The notes: generated by a model from the sequence alone, not told the origin. Counted from the first letter of the stretch, positions 23,567 to 35,048 are shown. The stretch is DNA of 64,000 nucleotides from Streptomyces sp. CB02261 (GCF_001905665.1 NZ_LIVX01000001.1:682001-746000), one strand, 5' to 3'. A program made the numbers and translations.

Positions 23567-24961
23567 ATGGCAACCACGAAGACGGGCCCGACAGGGGTGC
23601 GGGCGCGGGATTCCCGCGGGGCCCCGGCAGCCGCGGCGGTCCGCCCCCGGCCGGCCCGGTACGGCTTCGTCCTGCTCGGTGGCGTACAGATGACGCTGAT
23701 CTTCACCCTCGCCTCCCTGGCCGTGCCCCTCCCCCGCATCGGCGCAGAATTCCGGCTCGGACGACCCGAGTTGATCCTGCTGAGCGCCGCCTACGGACTG
23801 AGCTTCGCCGGACTCCTCCTCCTCGGCGGACGGCTCGCCGACCGCCACGGCGGGCGCCGGGTCCTCACCGTCGGGCTTCTGGTCTTCGGCGCCGCCTCCG
23901 CCCTCGCCCCGCTCACGCCCGGGTACGGGACACTGCTCGCCGCCCGGTTCGGCCAGGGCGTCGGCGCGGCGCTCGTCGCCCCGGCCGCGATGGCGGTGCT
24001 CAGGTCCCTCTTCCCCGAACCGGCCGCGTACGGCAGGACGATGGCCACCTGGGGCGGCCTCTCCGTGCTCGGCGCGACCGCCGGGAACCTGCTCTCCGGG
24101 GCGATAGCGGCGGCCACCTCCTGGCGGGGCACCTTCGCCGTCCCAGTCGTGGTGACCCTGGCGGCCCTCCTCCTCGCGCCCCGGCTGCTGCCCGCGACAC
24201 CTCCGGGCCGTGGCCGGTCCGTCGACCTGCCGGGCGCCCTGCTCGCCACCGCCGGCATCACGCTCGCCAGCTACGGGCTCGTGCTCACCGACGCCCACCC
24301 CTGGGGCTCCGCCCCGGTCCTGCTCCCCCTCCTCGCCGGGCTCGCACTGCTCGTCGCCTTCGGCCTCCTGGAGCGGCGGGCCGCCGACCCGCTGCTCCCC
24401 CCGGACTTCCTGCGCGACGGCCGCCGGGCCCTCGGCCTCGCGGGGATCGGGCTCACGGCGGCCGGCACGGCCACGGTCTTCGTCCTGCTCTCCCTCTCCT
24501 TCCAGCAGGGGCGCGGCTGGGACGAACTGCGCACCTCCGCCGCCTTCGTGCCCTTCGCGGCGGCCCTGCTCGGCTCGGGTCGCCTCGCGGGCCCGCTGAT
24601 CGGGCGGTACGGCCCGGGGCGGGTGACCGCGGCCGGACTCGGCACGGCGGCGGCGGGCCTCGGGCTGCTGGCCGCGACCGGCTTCGACACCACCGTCCCG
24701 TACACGTACGGGCTGCTGCCGGGGCTGCTCCTGCTGCCGGCCGGCGGCGCCCTGTCCTTCGCGGGCTCCGCCGTCCTGGCCACCGACGGCGTCCCGGCGC
24801 ACCGGGCGGGGCTCGCCGGCGGCGTCCTGAACACGGCGATGGAACTCGGGCCGACCGTGGTCTTCGCCGCGCTGCTCACCCTGGGCGGCGACGCGGTGTC
24901 GCTGACGGCCGCCGCCGTCCTCTTCGTCGCTCTCGCCGGCTTCACGATCCGCGTCCGGTGA
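23567..24961 (+). CDS. MFS drug-type exporter
   Basis: This 464-residue major facilitator protein appears to have about 14 membrane helices, as in the DHA2 drug:H+ antiporters. Motif A is visible after helix 2 (GGRLADRHGGRRVLTVG), and the helix-5 region GNLLSGAIAAATSWRGTF corresponds to motif C/D2. ATG 23567 sits at a proper distance from GGGGG; ATG 23561 is closer to it. The neighbouring TetR repressor and shared operators indicate a drug or metabolite efflux role. The substrate is unknown. Confidence 0.87.
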   Translation: MATTKTGPTGVRARDSRGAPAAAAVRPRPARYGFVLLGGVQMTLIFTLASLAVPLPRIGAEFRLGRPELILLSAAYGLSFAGLLLLGGRLADRHGGRRVLTVGLLVFGAASALAPLTPGYGTLLAARFGQGVGAALVAPAAMAVLRSLFPEPAAYGRTMATWGGLSVLGATAGNLLSGAIAAATSWRGTFAVPVVVTLAALLLAPRLLPATPPGRGRSVDLPGALLATAGITLASYGLVLTDAHPWGSAPVLLPLLAGLALLVAFGLLERRAADPLLPPDFLRDGRRALGLAGIGLTAAGTATVFVLLSLSFQQGRGWDELRTSAAFVPFAAALLGSGRLAGPLIGRYGPGRVTAAGLGTAAAGLGLLAATGFDTTVPYTYGLLPGLLLLPAGGALSFAGSAVLATDGVPAHRAGLAGGVLNTAMELGPTVVFAALLTLGGDAVSLTAAAVLFVALAGFTIRVR

Positions 24962-25017
24962 CCGCCGCCTCGGTCAACCGCCCTCACCAACCAGCCCGTT
25001 CCCAAGGGAGTCACCTC

Positions 25018-25779
25018 ATGTCCGCACGCTTCACCGACCGTGTCGTCCTCGTCACCGGCGCCGGTTCCGGTCTCGGCCGGGCCATCGCGCTCGCCTTCGC
25101 CGCCGAGGGCGCGAAGGTCGTCGCCGCCGGCCGCACCGCAGGGCCCCTCGACGCGACGGTCGCCCTGATCGAGGCCGCCGGGGGCACCGCCGCCGCCGTC
25201 ACCGCCGACGTGGCCGACGCCGGGTCCACCCGGGAGCTGGTCCGGCGTACGGTCGAGGTCTTCGGCGGTCTCGACGTGGCCGTCAACAACGCGGGGGTCT
25301 TCCGGGGCGGCCACAGCGCCGCCGACTTCCCCCTGGACGACTGGCGGACGCTGCTCGACATCAACGTCACAGGGGTGCTGCACGCCCTCCAAGCCGAGGT
25401 CGCGCACATGCGGGCGCACGGCGGCGGGGCGATCGTGAACATCGCGTCGAACCTGGGCCCGCACGTCCGGATCCCCGGGGTCTTCGGCTACCAGGTCTCC
25501 AAGGCGGCCGTCTCGGCGATGACCCGGGCGGCGGCCCTGGACCACATCGCCGACGGGGTCCGTATCAACGCGGTCAGCCCGGGTGCCTCCGAGTCCACGA
25601 TGTCGCTGCTGCCCGGCGAGACCGAGGCCGAGCGGGAGGTGCGGATGAAGGAGCAGTCACCGCTGGGACGGATCTCGTCCGCGGCGGAGGTGGCGGCCGC
25701 GGTGCTCTACCTCGCGTCGGACGCGGCGGGCTCCGCCGTCGGCACCGACCTGGTGATCGACGGCGGCGTCTCCGCCTGA
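25018..25779 (+). CDS. Short-chain dehydrogenase/reductase (SDR)
   Basis: This 253-residue classical SDR has the cofactor motif TGAGSGLG (residues 14-21), NNAG near residue 90, a Ser in NIASNLG and the YQVSK catalytic Tyr/Lys pair. Arg and Ala after the second strand (AAGRT) suggest NADPH use. GGGAG lies 8 bases before ATG 25018. It follows the MFS exporter by 56 bp and may belong to the same TetR-controlled unit. The substrate is not determined. Confidence 0.9.
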   Translation: MSARFTDRVVLVTGAGSGLGRAIALAFAAEGAKVVAAGRTAGPLDATVALIEAAGGTAAAVTADVADAGSTRELVRRTVEVFGGLDVAVNNAGVFRGGHSAADFPLDDWRTLLDINVTGVLHALQAEVAHMRAHGGGAIVNIASNLGPHVRIPGVFGYQVSKAAVSAMTRAAALDHIADGVRINAVSPGASESTMSLLPGETEAEREVRMKEQSPLGRISSAAEVAAAVLYLASDAAGSAVGTDLVIDGGVSA

Positions 25780-25788
25780 CACCGGGGC

Positions 25789-26202
25789 TCAGCCCTGGGC
25801 GGCCGCCGGGTCCATCCAGAACAGCTCCCAGTGGTGGCCGTCCAGGTCGGTGAAGGAACGGCCGTACATGAAGCCGAGGTCCATCGGCTCCTTCGCCGGG
25901 GTGGCGCCGGCGGCGAGGGCGGCGTCCGCCAGGGCGTCGCACTTCTCGCGGCTCTCGGTGCTCAGGGTGAGCAGGACCTCGGTGGACTTGGTCGCGTCGG
26001 CGATCTCCTTGCCGGGCGCCATGAACGAGGCGAACTTGTCCTCGGTGAGGAGCATCGCGTAGATCGTGTCGCTGATGACGACACACGCGGCGGTCTCGTC
26101 GCTGAACTGCGGGTTGGCCGAGTAGCCGAGCTTCTCGAAGAAGGCCTTGCTGGCGTCGAGGTCCTTGACGGGCATGTTCACGAAGATCGTCTGGGGGGCC
26201 AT
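25789..26202 (-). CDS. VOC (glyoxalase/dioxygenase fold) protein
   Basis: This 137-residue protein has two beta-alpha-beta-beta-beta modules of the vicinal oxygen chelate fold: TIFVNMPVKDLDASKAFFEKLGY at the start and FMYGRSFTDLDGHHWELFWMDP at the end. The fold binds a metal in many members, but substrates vary and cannot be called here. It is convergent with the SDR gene, 9 bp apart. An AGAGAGACC site precedes ATG 26202. Confidence 0.87.
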   Translation of the reverse strand: MAPQTIFVNMPVKDLDASKAFFEKLGYSANPQFSDETAACVVISDTIYAMLLTEDKFASFMAPGKEIADATKSTEVLLTLSTESREKCDALADAALAAGATPAKEPMDLGFMYGRSFTDLDGHHWELFWMDPAAAQG

Positions 26203-26323
26203 GGTGGTCTCTCTCTTCCTTCGGTCCGGGCCGCTCGGTGCGTTCCGGCGCGTTCAAGAGGTAGGACGGGCGGCCCGTCCGGAACTCATCGCTCTCCCGA
26301 GAATTCTTCGAAGTTCTCTCCGC

Positions 26324-26773
26324 TCAGGCCACCGAGCGCAGCCGCAGTGCCGCCAGGGGGACGAATCCCCCGCTGCCGCCGCCGGTCTCCGCCCCGGGCC
26401 CGGCGAGCCGCCGGAGCATGGCCAGGGCGATCCGCTCTCCCTGTGCCTTGGCCCGCTCGGCCCGGGGCCCGGTGTGGAGGCCGTCGACGGTGGCGTGCCA
26501 GAGCTGGACCCAGCGGCCGAAGTGGGCGGCGGTGAGCGGCCGGGCGGAGTGGAGTGCGGCGTGCGGGGCGAAGGCGTCACGCCCGTAGCCGGCGGTACGG
26601 AGGAGGGCGCGCTCCCAGAAGTCGGTGATCCGCGGCAGGTGGACCTCCAGGTCGGTGCCCGCGATCTCGGTGAAGAAGGGCCCGATGAGCGGATCGGCGA
26701 AGGCCGCGGTGTAGAAGCGGCGCAACAGCACGTCGAGGTCGTCACGGTCGCGGATGTCCCGGGTGGCACGCAT
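26324..26773 (-). CDS. Group 3 truncated haemoglobin
   Basis: This 149-residue protein has the compact globin fold of group III truncated haemoglobins. DLDVLLRRFYTAAFADPLIGPFFTEIAG is the B/CD region with its conserved Phe-Tyr, and HAALHSARPLTAAHFGRWVQLWHATVD contains the proximal His. It probably binds O2 or NO in the cytosol. The C-terminal 20 residues are Gly-rich and unusual in length. The upstream 120 bp and downstream region show no partner gene; NO detoxification linked to nitrite metabolism is only an inference from proximity. Confidence 0.82.
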   Translation of the reverse strand: MRATRDIRDRDDLDVLLRRFYTAAFADPLIGPFFTEIAGTDLEVHLPRITDFWERALLRTAGYGRDAFAPHAALHSARPLTAAHFGRWVQLWHATVDGLHTGPRAERAKAQGERIALAMLRRLAGPGAETGGGSGGFVPLAALRLRSVA

Positions 26774-27020
26774 GCCTCCAGTGTCCCCGCGGTACCGCGC
26801 TCTCCCAAGTGTCGAAGGTCCTCGCGGCCGAGGCCGCCCGTGGCGACATGGCCCGAAGGCAGCGGTCGCCCCGGCGGCACGGACGGTCGCCCCGTGCCCG
26901 CCGCTTCCCCTTCACCGCTTGTTGATGCACAGTCAACGCCGTACTCCTAGGTTCCGGAAGCGCGACCCCGCCGCCGACCGGCGTGGCGGGGCGGTTCACC
27001 ACCCTTCTCAGGAGTGAGAC

Positions 27021-28175
27021 GTGGAGCGACGCAGTTTCCTGCGTGGAGCGGTCATCGGCACGTCGGCCGCCGCCTTCGGCGGCAGCCTGTGGCACGGAGC
27101 GGCCTTCGCCGCACCCGCCCAGCCCGGCGCGGGCCCCTACGGGGCGCTCGGCGCGGCGAACGCCAACGGCATCCAGCTGCCCGCCGGGTTCACCAGCCGG
27201 ATCATCGCCCGGTCCGGCCAGACCGTGGCCGGCACCTCGTACACCTGGCACAACGCCCCCGACGGCGGCGCCTGCTTCGTCGACGGAACGGGCTGGATCT
27301 ACGTGTCCAACTCGGAGATCAACCCGGGCGGCGGCGCGAGCGCGGTGAGGTTCGACGCGGCGGGCACCATCACCGGCGCCTACCGCATCCTCTCCAACAC
27401 CCGGCAGAACTGCGCGGGCGGCGCCACCCCGTGGAACACCTGGCTCTCCTGCGAGGAGGTCTCCCTCGGCTACGTCTACGAGTCGAACCCGTGGGGCGGC
27501 ACCAGCTACCGCCGGGACGCGATGGGCCGGTTCAAGCACGAGGCCGCCGCCGCCGACCCGGTCCGCAAGGCGATCTACCTGACCGAGGACGAGACGGACG
27601 GCTGCTTCTACCGCTTCCTGCCGACCACCTGGGGCAACCTCTCCTCCGGCACCCTCCAGGTCTTCAAGGCCGGCACGGGCACCTCCGGCACGTTCACCTG
27701 GCAGAACGTGCCGGACCCGGACGGCTCCCCCACCACCACCCGCAACCAGGTCTCCGGCGCCAAGCGCTTCAGCGGCGGCGAGGGCTGCTACTACGCGAAC
27801 GACACCGTCTGGTTCACCACCAAGGGCGACAACCGCGTCTGGCAGGTCAACCTCGCCGCCGGCACCTACGAGCTGGCCTACGACGACTCGCTCGTCTCCG
27901 GCGGCGCCCCGCTCACCGGCGTCGACAACGTCACCGGCACCTCCTCCGGCGACCTGTTCGTCGCCGAGGACGGCGGCAACATGGAGATCTGCGTCATCAC
28001 CCCGGACGACATCGTCGCGCCGTTCCTGCGGATCACCGGCCAGTCCTCCTCCGAGATCACCGGCCCCGCCTTCTCCCCCGACGGCAAGCGGCTGTACTTC
28101 TCCAGCCAGCGGGGCACGAGCGGCAGCTCCTCGGGCGGCATCACCTACGAGGTGACGGGCCCGTTCCGCGCGTAA
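27021..28175 (+). CDS. PhoX-family (DUF839) Tat-exported protein, probable phosphatase
   Basis: This 384-residue protein starts at GTG 27021 behind AGGAG. The N-terminus ERRSFLRGAVIG is a twin-arginine signal that ends near AFAAPA. The body is a DUF839/PhoX-like beta-propeller with SCEEVSLGYVYE, EDETDGCFYRF and GDLFVAEDGGNMEI, the acidic residues that bind Ca2+/Fe3+ in PhoX. It should act outside the membrane, releasing phosphate from organic esters. It is shorter than classical PhoX, so a related lactonase-like role is possible. PHO-box evidence upstream is weak (see rejected items). Its last 31 bp overlap the convergent ArsR-type gene. Confidence 0.82.
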   Translation: MERRSFLRGAVIGTSAAAFGGSLWHGAAFAAPAQPGAGPYGALGAANANGIQLPAGFTSRIIARSGQTVAGTSYTWHNAPDGGACFVDGTGWIYVSNSEINPGGGASAVRFDAAGTITGAYRILSNTRQNCAGGATPWNTWLSCEEVSLGYVYESNPWGGTSYRRDAMGRFKHEAAAADPVRKAIYLTEDETDGCFYRFLPTTWGNLSSGTLQVFKAGTGTSGTFTWQNVPDPDGSPTTTRNQVSGAKRFSGGEGCYYANDTVWFTTKGDNRVWQVNLAAGTYELAYDDSLVSGGAPLTGVDNVTGTSSGDLFVAEDGGNMEICVITPDDIVAPFLRITGQSSSEITGPAFSPDGKRLYFSSQRGTSGSSSGGITYEVTGPFRA

Positions 28176-29167
28176 CACCGCAGGTCCACCGTCCGTTGGG
28201 CGCCGCCGAGCAGGGCGGCGCCCAACGGCGTGAGCGTGTGCAGGACCGCGTTGCCGTGGCGCAGGGTCGCGATGAGCCCGGCCTCGCGCAGCACGCCCGC
28301 GTGCTGACTGGCCGAGGCGAGCGACACCCCGGCCCTGCGGGCCAGTTCGCTGGTCGTACCGCCGTCACCGATGGCGTGCAGGACCGCCGAGCGGGTCTGG
28401 CCGACCAGCTTCGCGAGGGAGGAGCCCCCAGGCGCCCGGACGGTCGGCGTCTCCCCGTGGGTGACGGGGTAGACCAGGACCGGCGGCAGCGCGGGATCGC
28501 GCAGCACCACCGGCGTCCCCCGGCAGAAGTACGAGGGCTGGAGCAGTAGCCCCCGCCCGTCGAGGTGGACGTCCCGGTCGACCGGGTAGTCGGCCTCCAG
28601 GACGGGCGCGCGCCAGCGCAGCATCGGCGGCAGCGAGGCGAGCAGCTCGTCCGCGCCGCCGTCCAGGAGGGCACGGCCACGGCGGGCGCGGTCGGCCTCG
28701 ACCTGGGCCCGGATGTGGGGCCAGTACGGCTCGACGGCCGCCCGGTGGTAGCTCCGCAGCGCCCCCACGAGCCGGTCGAAGGGCTCCGTGCCGCCGTCGG
28801 CGAGGGCACGGAGCGAGTGGGGGACGGTCCGGGCGCCGGACCGGTTCGCGGCGAGCAGCGAGAGCTCCGCGCGCAGCCGGCCGGAGTCGGTCGCACGGAT
28901 CGCCTGGAGGCCCTCGTCGAGCCCGTGGACGCCCTCCGCGGGCGTCAGGAAGTCGGGGAAATAGCCGCGGCTTGGGACGAGCGCGGCGAGCAGCCGGGTC
29001 TCACCCCCGAGCCGCATCCTCGTTTCGGAGCGCCATTCTCCGTAGACCACGGAGCCGCGCCGGTCCCTTAAACGGTGAAAGCTCAGAATCGTTTCCCACA
29101 GAACGTCCGGCCGGGCTGCCGTCCGCACCCCCGCCAGGTCGTTTCCGGTGAAATGAATCCGCAGCAT
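28145..29167 (-). CDS. ArsR/SmtB-type winged-helix transcriptional regulator with a long N-terminal domain
   Basis: This 340-residue regulator carries its DNA-binding domain at the C-terminus (about 240-325): AVLHAIGDGGTTSELARRAGVSLASASQHAGVLREAGLI, a typical ArsR winged helix. The 230 residues before it form a domain of the DUF5937 kind found with such HTHs in Streptomyces. No ArsR metal-binding ELCVCD motif is present. ATG 29167 was chosen because AGGTGGGG lies upstream. It stands alone behind a 589-bp interval, so its targets cannot be inferred from context. Confidence 0.82.
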   Translation of the reverse strand: MLRIHFTGNDLAGVRTAARPDVLWETILSFHRLRDRRGSVVYGEWRSETRMRLGGETRLLAALVPSRGYFPDFLTPAEGVHGLDEGLQAIRATDSGRLRAELSLLAANRSGARTVPHSLRALADGGTEPFDRLVGALRSYHRAAVEPYWPHIRAQVEADRARRGRALLDGGADELLASLPPMLRWRAPVLEADYPVDRDVHLDGRGLLLQPSYFCRGTPVVLRDPALPPVLVYPVTHGETPTVRAPGGSSLAKLVGQTRSAVLHAIGDGGTTSELARRAGVSLASASQHAGVLREAGLIATLRHGNAVLHTLTPLGAALLGGAQRTVDLRCYARNGPVTS

Positions 29168-29410
29168 GACGTCCCCACCTGTGCACTCGCAACCACCCCC
29201 GACGACGAGTATGCACAGCATCACTGCACGTTACCAGGGTGTTTCAGCCACAGTTGAAAAGCATCGCGGCAATCGGGCCCGAAACGAAAAGCTGTGCGGG
29301 TCGGGCAGGAAACCTTCAGGACCGAGGTGACGTGGTGGAGACCGTGGGGGGCTTTGCCCGTCCGGCGGCGGTCGGCGAGGGTTGCGGCTCACCTGCCCGG
29401 CATCGGTAAA

Positions 29411-29448
29411 GGGCGCGGCCACCGGGTGGGGATCCGGGGGCCGCGCCC
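29411..29448. terminator. Hairpin in the ArsR-ppdK interval
   Basis: GGGCGCGGCC pairs perfectly with GGCCGCGCCC across an 18-base loop. A TTCTTTG run follows on the plus strand. It could be a second terminator downstream of ppdK or a regulatory structure; the evidence is only the base pairing. Confidence 0.35.
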
Positions 29449-29542
29449 GCTCCGTTCTTTGCCGAAGAAACGGAAAGTTCAAAGGCCAATAATTCAATCA
29501 GGCCCAATTGAACGTGAACTCACATCCGACCAAAATCAAAAC

Positions 29543-29582
29543 GACGGGACGGACACCTCCGCACAAAGGTGTCCGTCCCGTC
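29543..29582 (-). terminator. Strong intrinsic terminator downstream of ppdK
   Basis: A perfect 16-bp stem (29543-29558 with 29567-29582) encloses an 8-base loop. On the minus strand it is followed by GTTTTGATTTTGG, a T-rich tract suited to ending ppdK transcription. Confidence 0.85.
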
Positions 29583-29660
29583 TCTCTTGGTTCCGGAGCC
29601 GCCGCCCGCCGGTGAGGGTGAGGGATGACCGGCGGCGGCCCCGGTGGTTCCGGGCGAATC

Positions 29661-29756
29661 CCCTGCTGAACGGGGGTTCAGCAGGATCCGGCGACCGTTC
29701 CTGAACCCCGGTTCAGGAGGACCCGACCGCCACTCCTGAACCGGGGGTCAGCGGGG
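29661..29756. repeat. Three tandem 35-bp units, each with a CTGAAC-N4-GTTCAG palindrome
   Basis: CTGAAC begins at 29666, 29701 and 29736, an exact 35-bp period. Unit 1 forms a perfect 10-bp stem (29662-29671 with 29676-29685), unit 2 a perfect 8-bp stem (29699-29706 with 29711-29718), and unit 3 an imperfect one ending at the ppdK stop codon. Loop sequences differ while stems are kept. They would form three hairpins in the 3' end of the ppdK message. Confidence 0.8.
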
Positions 29757-32468
<2,712 letters not shown>

Positions 32469-32605
32469 GGGTCCCGACTCCTCGATGACTCGGTTGGCTG
32501 CCCTGACGGCGAGGAACATACCCAGATCGAAGGCTTCTGGGGAGGTACGCCTAGCGGTCACGTGGCCTTAACCACCCGTCCGCCAGCACTTCGAAAGTTA
32601 CCGAT

Positions 32606-32617
32606 CGGAAGCTTCCG
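32606..32617 (-). promoter_or_regulatory. Perfect 12-bp palindrome in the ppdK promoter region
   Basis: CGGAAGCTTCCG reads the same on both strands and lies about 140 bp before the ppdK start, in an A/T-richer stretch. It could be a repressor or activator site. No matching regulator was identified. Confidence 0.3.
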
Positions 32618-32709
32618 TTTTCACGGCCCGAAGACGCCATGACCCAAAACAGAGGCAATCCGCTCACCTGAGCGTACATCCAAGCACTTGCGTTCACTTC
32701 TTGAACACA

Positions 32710-32738
32710 GAAAGGGTGGCACCCAGTGCCACCCTTTC
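32710..32738 (-). terminator. Terminator downstream of the dihydrouridine synthase gene
   Basis: A perfect 13-bp stem, GAAAGGGTGGCAC with its complement, closes on a CCA loop. It begins 87 bp after the stop at 32825 on the minus strand. Confidence 0.75.
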
Positions 32739-32824
32739 AGGCTGTGCAGCCGTCCTTAACATGCTCATCTGAGCACCCAACCCCTCAAGGGTGGCGAGGA
32801 TCACTCCCCGAAAGAGGCCGAATC

Positions 32825-33961
32825 TCAGCCGCCGGACGTGTCCAGCTCGGCGTCCTCGCTCACTCCCGCGCAGTCGTAGGGGTCCTTCAACCAGCCGTCC
32901 GGCAGGACAACCCGGTTGTTTCCGGACGTACGCCCCCGAGGGCCGTCCGCGCCCACCGGCCACGGCTGGTCCAGGTCCAGCTCGCTCAACTGAGCGCGCA
33001 GCTCGTCCAGGGACGAGGTGATCGCCAGCTTCTTGCGCATCTCGGAACCCACCGAGAAGCCCTTCAGGTACCAGGCCACGTGCTTGCGGAAGTCGATGAC
33101 ACCACGTGCCTCGTCGCCCAGCCACTCACCGAGCAGCCGCGCGTGCCGCACCATCGCGTCCGCGACCTCCCGCAGCCCCGGCTGCGCGTAGGAGCCCGTG
33201 CCCTCGAAACCCGCCACCAGGTCCGCGAACAGCCACGGCCGGCCCAGGCAGCCGCGCCCGACGACCACACCGTCGCAGCCCGTCTCCCGCATCATCCGCA
33301 GGGCGTCGTCGGCCGACCAGATGTCGCCGTTGCCGAGCACCGGGATCTCCGGCACGTGCTCCTTGAGCCGCGCGATCGCGTCCCAGTCGGCCGTGCCCCC
33401 GTAGTGCTGGGCGGCGGTCCTGCCGTGCAGGGCGATCGCGGTGACGCCCTCCTCCACCGCGATCCGGCCCGCGTCCAGGTAGGTGATGTGGTCGTCGTCG
33501 ATGCCCTTGCGCATCTTCATCGTGACCGGCAGGTCACCCGCGCCGGTCACGGCCTCGTTCAGGATCGCCCGCAGCAGCGGCCGCTTGTAGGGCAGGGCCG
33601 AGCCGCCGCCCTTCCGCGTCACCTTGGGGACCGGGCAGCCGAAGTTCAGGTCGATGTGGTCGGCCAGGTCCTCGTCGACGATCATCCGCACGGCCTTGCC
33701 CACCGTCACGGGGTCCACCCCGTACAGCTGGATCGAGCGCGGCTGCTCCGTCGCGTCGAAGCGGATGAGCTGCATCGTCTTCTCGTTGCGCTCGACCAGC
33801 GCGCGCGTCGTGATCATCTCGCTCACGAACAGCCCCTTGCCGCCGCTGAACTCGCGGCAGAGGGTACGGAAGGGGGCGTTGGTGATGCCGGCCATGGGGG
33901 CGAGCACCACCGGCGGCTGCACGATGTGCGGGCCGATGGCGAGAGGGGTGAACGCGGTCAT
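32825..33961 (-). CDS. dus: tRNA-dihydrouridine synthase (DusB type)
   Basis: This 378-residue FMN enzyme reduces specific uridines of tRNA to dihydrouridine. PVVLAPMAGITNAPFR is the FMN-binding start of the barrel, DLNFGCPVPKVTRKGGGSALPY carries the catalytic Cys (near residue 107), and ALHGRTAAQHYGGTADWD and GNGDIWSADDA complete the pattern. ATG 33961 is chosen with GGGG 3-6 bases upstream; ATG 33970 adds three residues. The C-terminus ends with an unusual acidic tail. The family is firm; which uridine it modifies is not determinable here. Confidence 0.93.
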   Translation of the reverse strand: MTAFTPLAIGPHIVQPPVVLAPMAGITNAPFRTLCREFSGGKGLFVSEMITTRALVERNEKTMQLIRFDATEQPRSIQLYGVDPVTVGKAVRMIVDEDLADHIDLNFGCPVPKVTRKGGGSALPYKRPLLRAILNEAVTGAGDLPVTMKMRKGIDDDHITYLDAGRIAVEEGVTAIALHGRTAAQHYGGTADWDAIARLKEHVPEIPVLGNGDIWSADDALRMMRETGCDGVVVGRGCLGRPWLFADLVAGFEGTGSYAQPGLREVADAMVRHARLLGEWLGDEARGVIDFRKHVAWYLKGFSVGSEMRKKLAITSSLDELRAQLSELDLDQPWPVGADGPRGRTSGNNRVVLPDGWLKDPYDCAGVSEDAELDTSGG

Positions 33962-33995
33962 GCGCCCCATTGTCCCGTACCCCGGGGTCCTCCGG

Positions 33996-34961
33996 TCAGC
34001 CGTACGGCCCCCGCATGGCCGACCTCACAGCCGCGGGGCCCACAGGCTCTCGCGCCACGAGGGTGAGGGAGCCGTCCGACACCTGCTCGCGCGCCACGAG
34101 GGCGGAGGAACCGTCCGCCTGCTCGCGCGCCACGACGGCGAGGAGCCGTTCGACGCCGGCCCGGGTCTCGTCGTCGGCGGGGACGTACGTGACGAGGTGA
34201 GGCCCGGCGGTCGGGCCGAGCCAGAGGTTGGTGTGCTCGAACCTGAGCAGACCCACGCGCGCGTTGCGGACGACCTTGGTGCGACCGCCCGGGGCGACCA
34301 CGTCGTGACGGGCCCAGATCGCGCGGAACTCCGGCGAGGCCTCTTCGAGCCGCCGTACGAGCGCCTTCCAGGCGGGCTCGGCCAGGTGCTCGGCCATGGA
34401 GGCGCGGAGCTTCCCGGCGAGGAGGGGCAGGAGCTCCGGCAGATCGGTGGCGGCGGCCCGGAAGTCGCCGTCGGTGAAGGCCAGCCAGAGCGAGTTGCGG
34501 TCCTCGCGGGGCAGGGCGTCCAGGTCGCGGAAGAGGTGCCCGAAGGTCCGGTTGTACGCCAGGAAGTCGAAGCGGCTGTTCTGGACGGCGGCGGGGACGG
34601 GCTCCAGCTGCTCCAGGAGCGCCCGCAGGGCCGGGGTGACGGCCGGGCAGGGCGCGCCGGGGTGCGGGTCGGGCCGCCCCGCGAGGGAGAAGAGGTGGCT
34701 GCGCTCCGTCGGGTCGAGGAGCAGCGCGTCGGCGAGGGCGTCGAGGACCTGCGCGGAGACCTGGATGTCCCGGGCCTGTTCGAGCCAGGTGTACCAGGTG
34801 ACGCCGACGGCCGAGAGGTGGGCGACCTCCTCGCGGCGCAGTCCCGGGGTGCGGCGGCGGCGCCCCCGGGGCAGGCCGACCTGCTCGGGGGTGATGCGCT
34901 CGCGCCGGCTGCGCAGAAAGGTGGCGAGCTCGTGCCGCCGCGTCTCGGGGCCGACGGTCAT
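33996..34961 (-). CDS. XRE-type helix-turn-helix regulator with MmyB-like ligand domain
   Basis: This 321-residue regulator has an N-terminal Cro/XRE helix-turn-helix (residues 8-82): TPGLRREEVAHLSAVGVTWYTWLEQARDI. The C-terminal MmyB-like domain includes FDFLAYNRTFGHLF and NLWLGPTAGPHLVTYVPADDETR. The last 50 residues contain three copies of a VAREQ/P-x-x-DGS unit made by a DNA repeat, which looks like recent expansion. It diverges from an MFS exporter gene and presumably controls it. The start is uncertain: ATG 34961 or GTG 34973. The same gene arrangement recurs at 62.6-64 kb. Confidence 0.87.
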   Translation of the reverse strand: MTVGPETRRHELATFLRSRRERITPEQVGLPRGRRRRTPGLRREEVAHLSAVGVTWYTWLEQARDIQVSAQVLDALADALLLDPTERSHLFSLAGRPDPHPGAPCPAVTPALRALLEQLEPVPAAVQNSRFDFLAYNRTFGHLFRDLDALPREDRNSLWLAFTDGDFRAAATDLPELLPLLAGKLRASMAEHLAEPAWKALVRRLEEASPEFRAIWARHDVVAPGGRTKVVRNARVGLLRFEHTNLWLGPTAGPHLVTYVPADDETRAGVERLLAVVAREQADGSSALVAREQVSDGSLTLVAREPVGPAAVRSAMRGPYG

Positions 34962-35017
34962 CGGTGTCGTCACGCTCCCAGGGTGCCGGGGCGGTCCGCC
35001 CCGTGCCAGGTAGTGGC

Positions 35018-35048
35018 GGTACCAGGATAAGGACGCTCTGGTACCAGG
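35018..35048. promoter_or_regulatory. Promoter/operator between divergent XRE and MFS genes
   Basis: GGTACCAGG occurs at 35018-35026 and again at 35040-35048, 22 bp apart. The overlapping CAGGATAAG (35023-35031) provides a -10-like CAGGAT. This CAGGATAAG lies 52 bases before the MFS start, the same distance as the identical nonamer in the second XRE-MFS pair at 63494. Confidence 0.55.

Larger units (their letters stand above)
29168..29756. other. Long intergenic interval between the ArsR-type regulator and ppdK
   Basis: No convincing gene was seen in these 589 bases. The right half holds the ppdK tandem palindromes (29661-29756) and terminator (29543-29582). The middle holds another hairpin (29411-29448). 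The left third, comparatively A/T-rich around 29225-29290, should contain the promoter of the regulator. Confidence 0.6.
32469..32824. other. Non-coding interval between ppdK and the dihydrouridine synthase gene
   Basis: No gene was found in these 356 bases. They hold the ppdK promoter (with the palindrome at 32606-32617) and the terminator of the dihydrouridine synthase gene (32710-32738). Composition is more A/T-rich than the surrounding genes, as expected for promoters. Confidence 0.6.

Noticed and set aside
26910..27000. PHO box before the PhoX-like gene
   Set aside because: CTTCACC (26910) and GTTGATG (26921) are 11 bp apart but the second matches GTTCACC poorly, and the single GTTCACC at 26994 has no partner repeat.
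29661..29756. CRISPR array
   Set aside because: The 35-bp units abut with no spacers and their palindromic cores vary, so they are tandem hairpin repeats.
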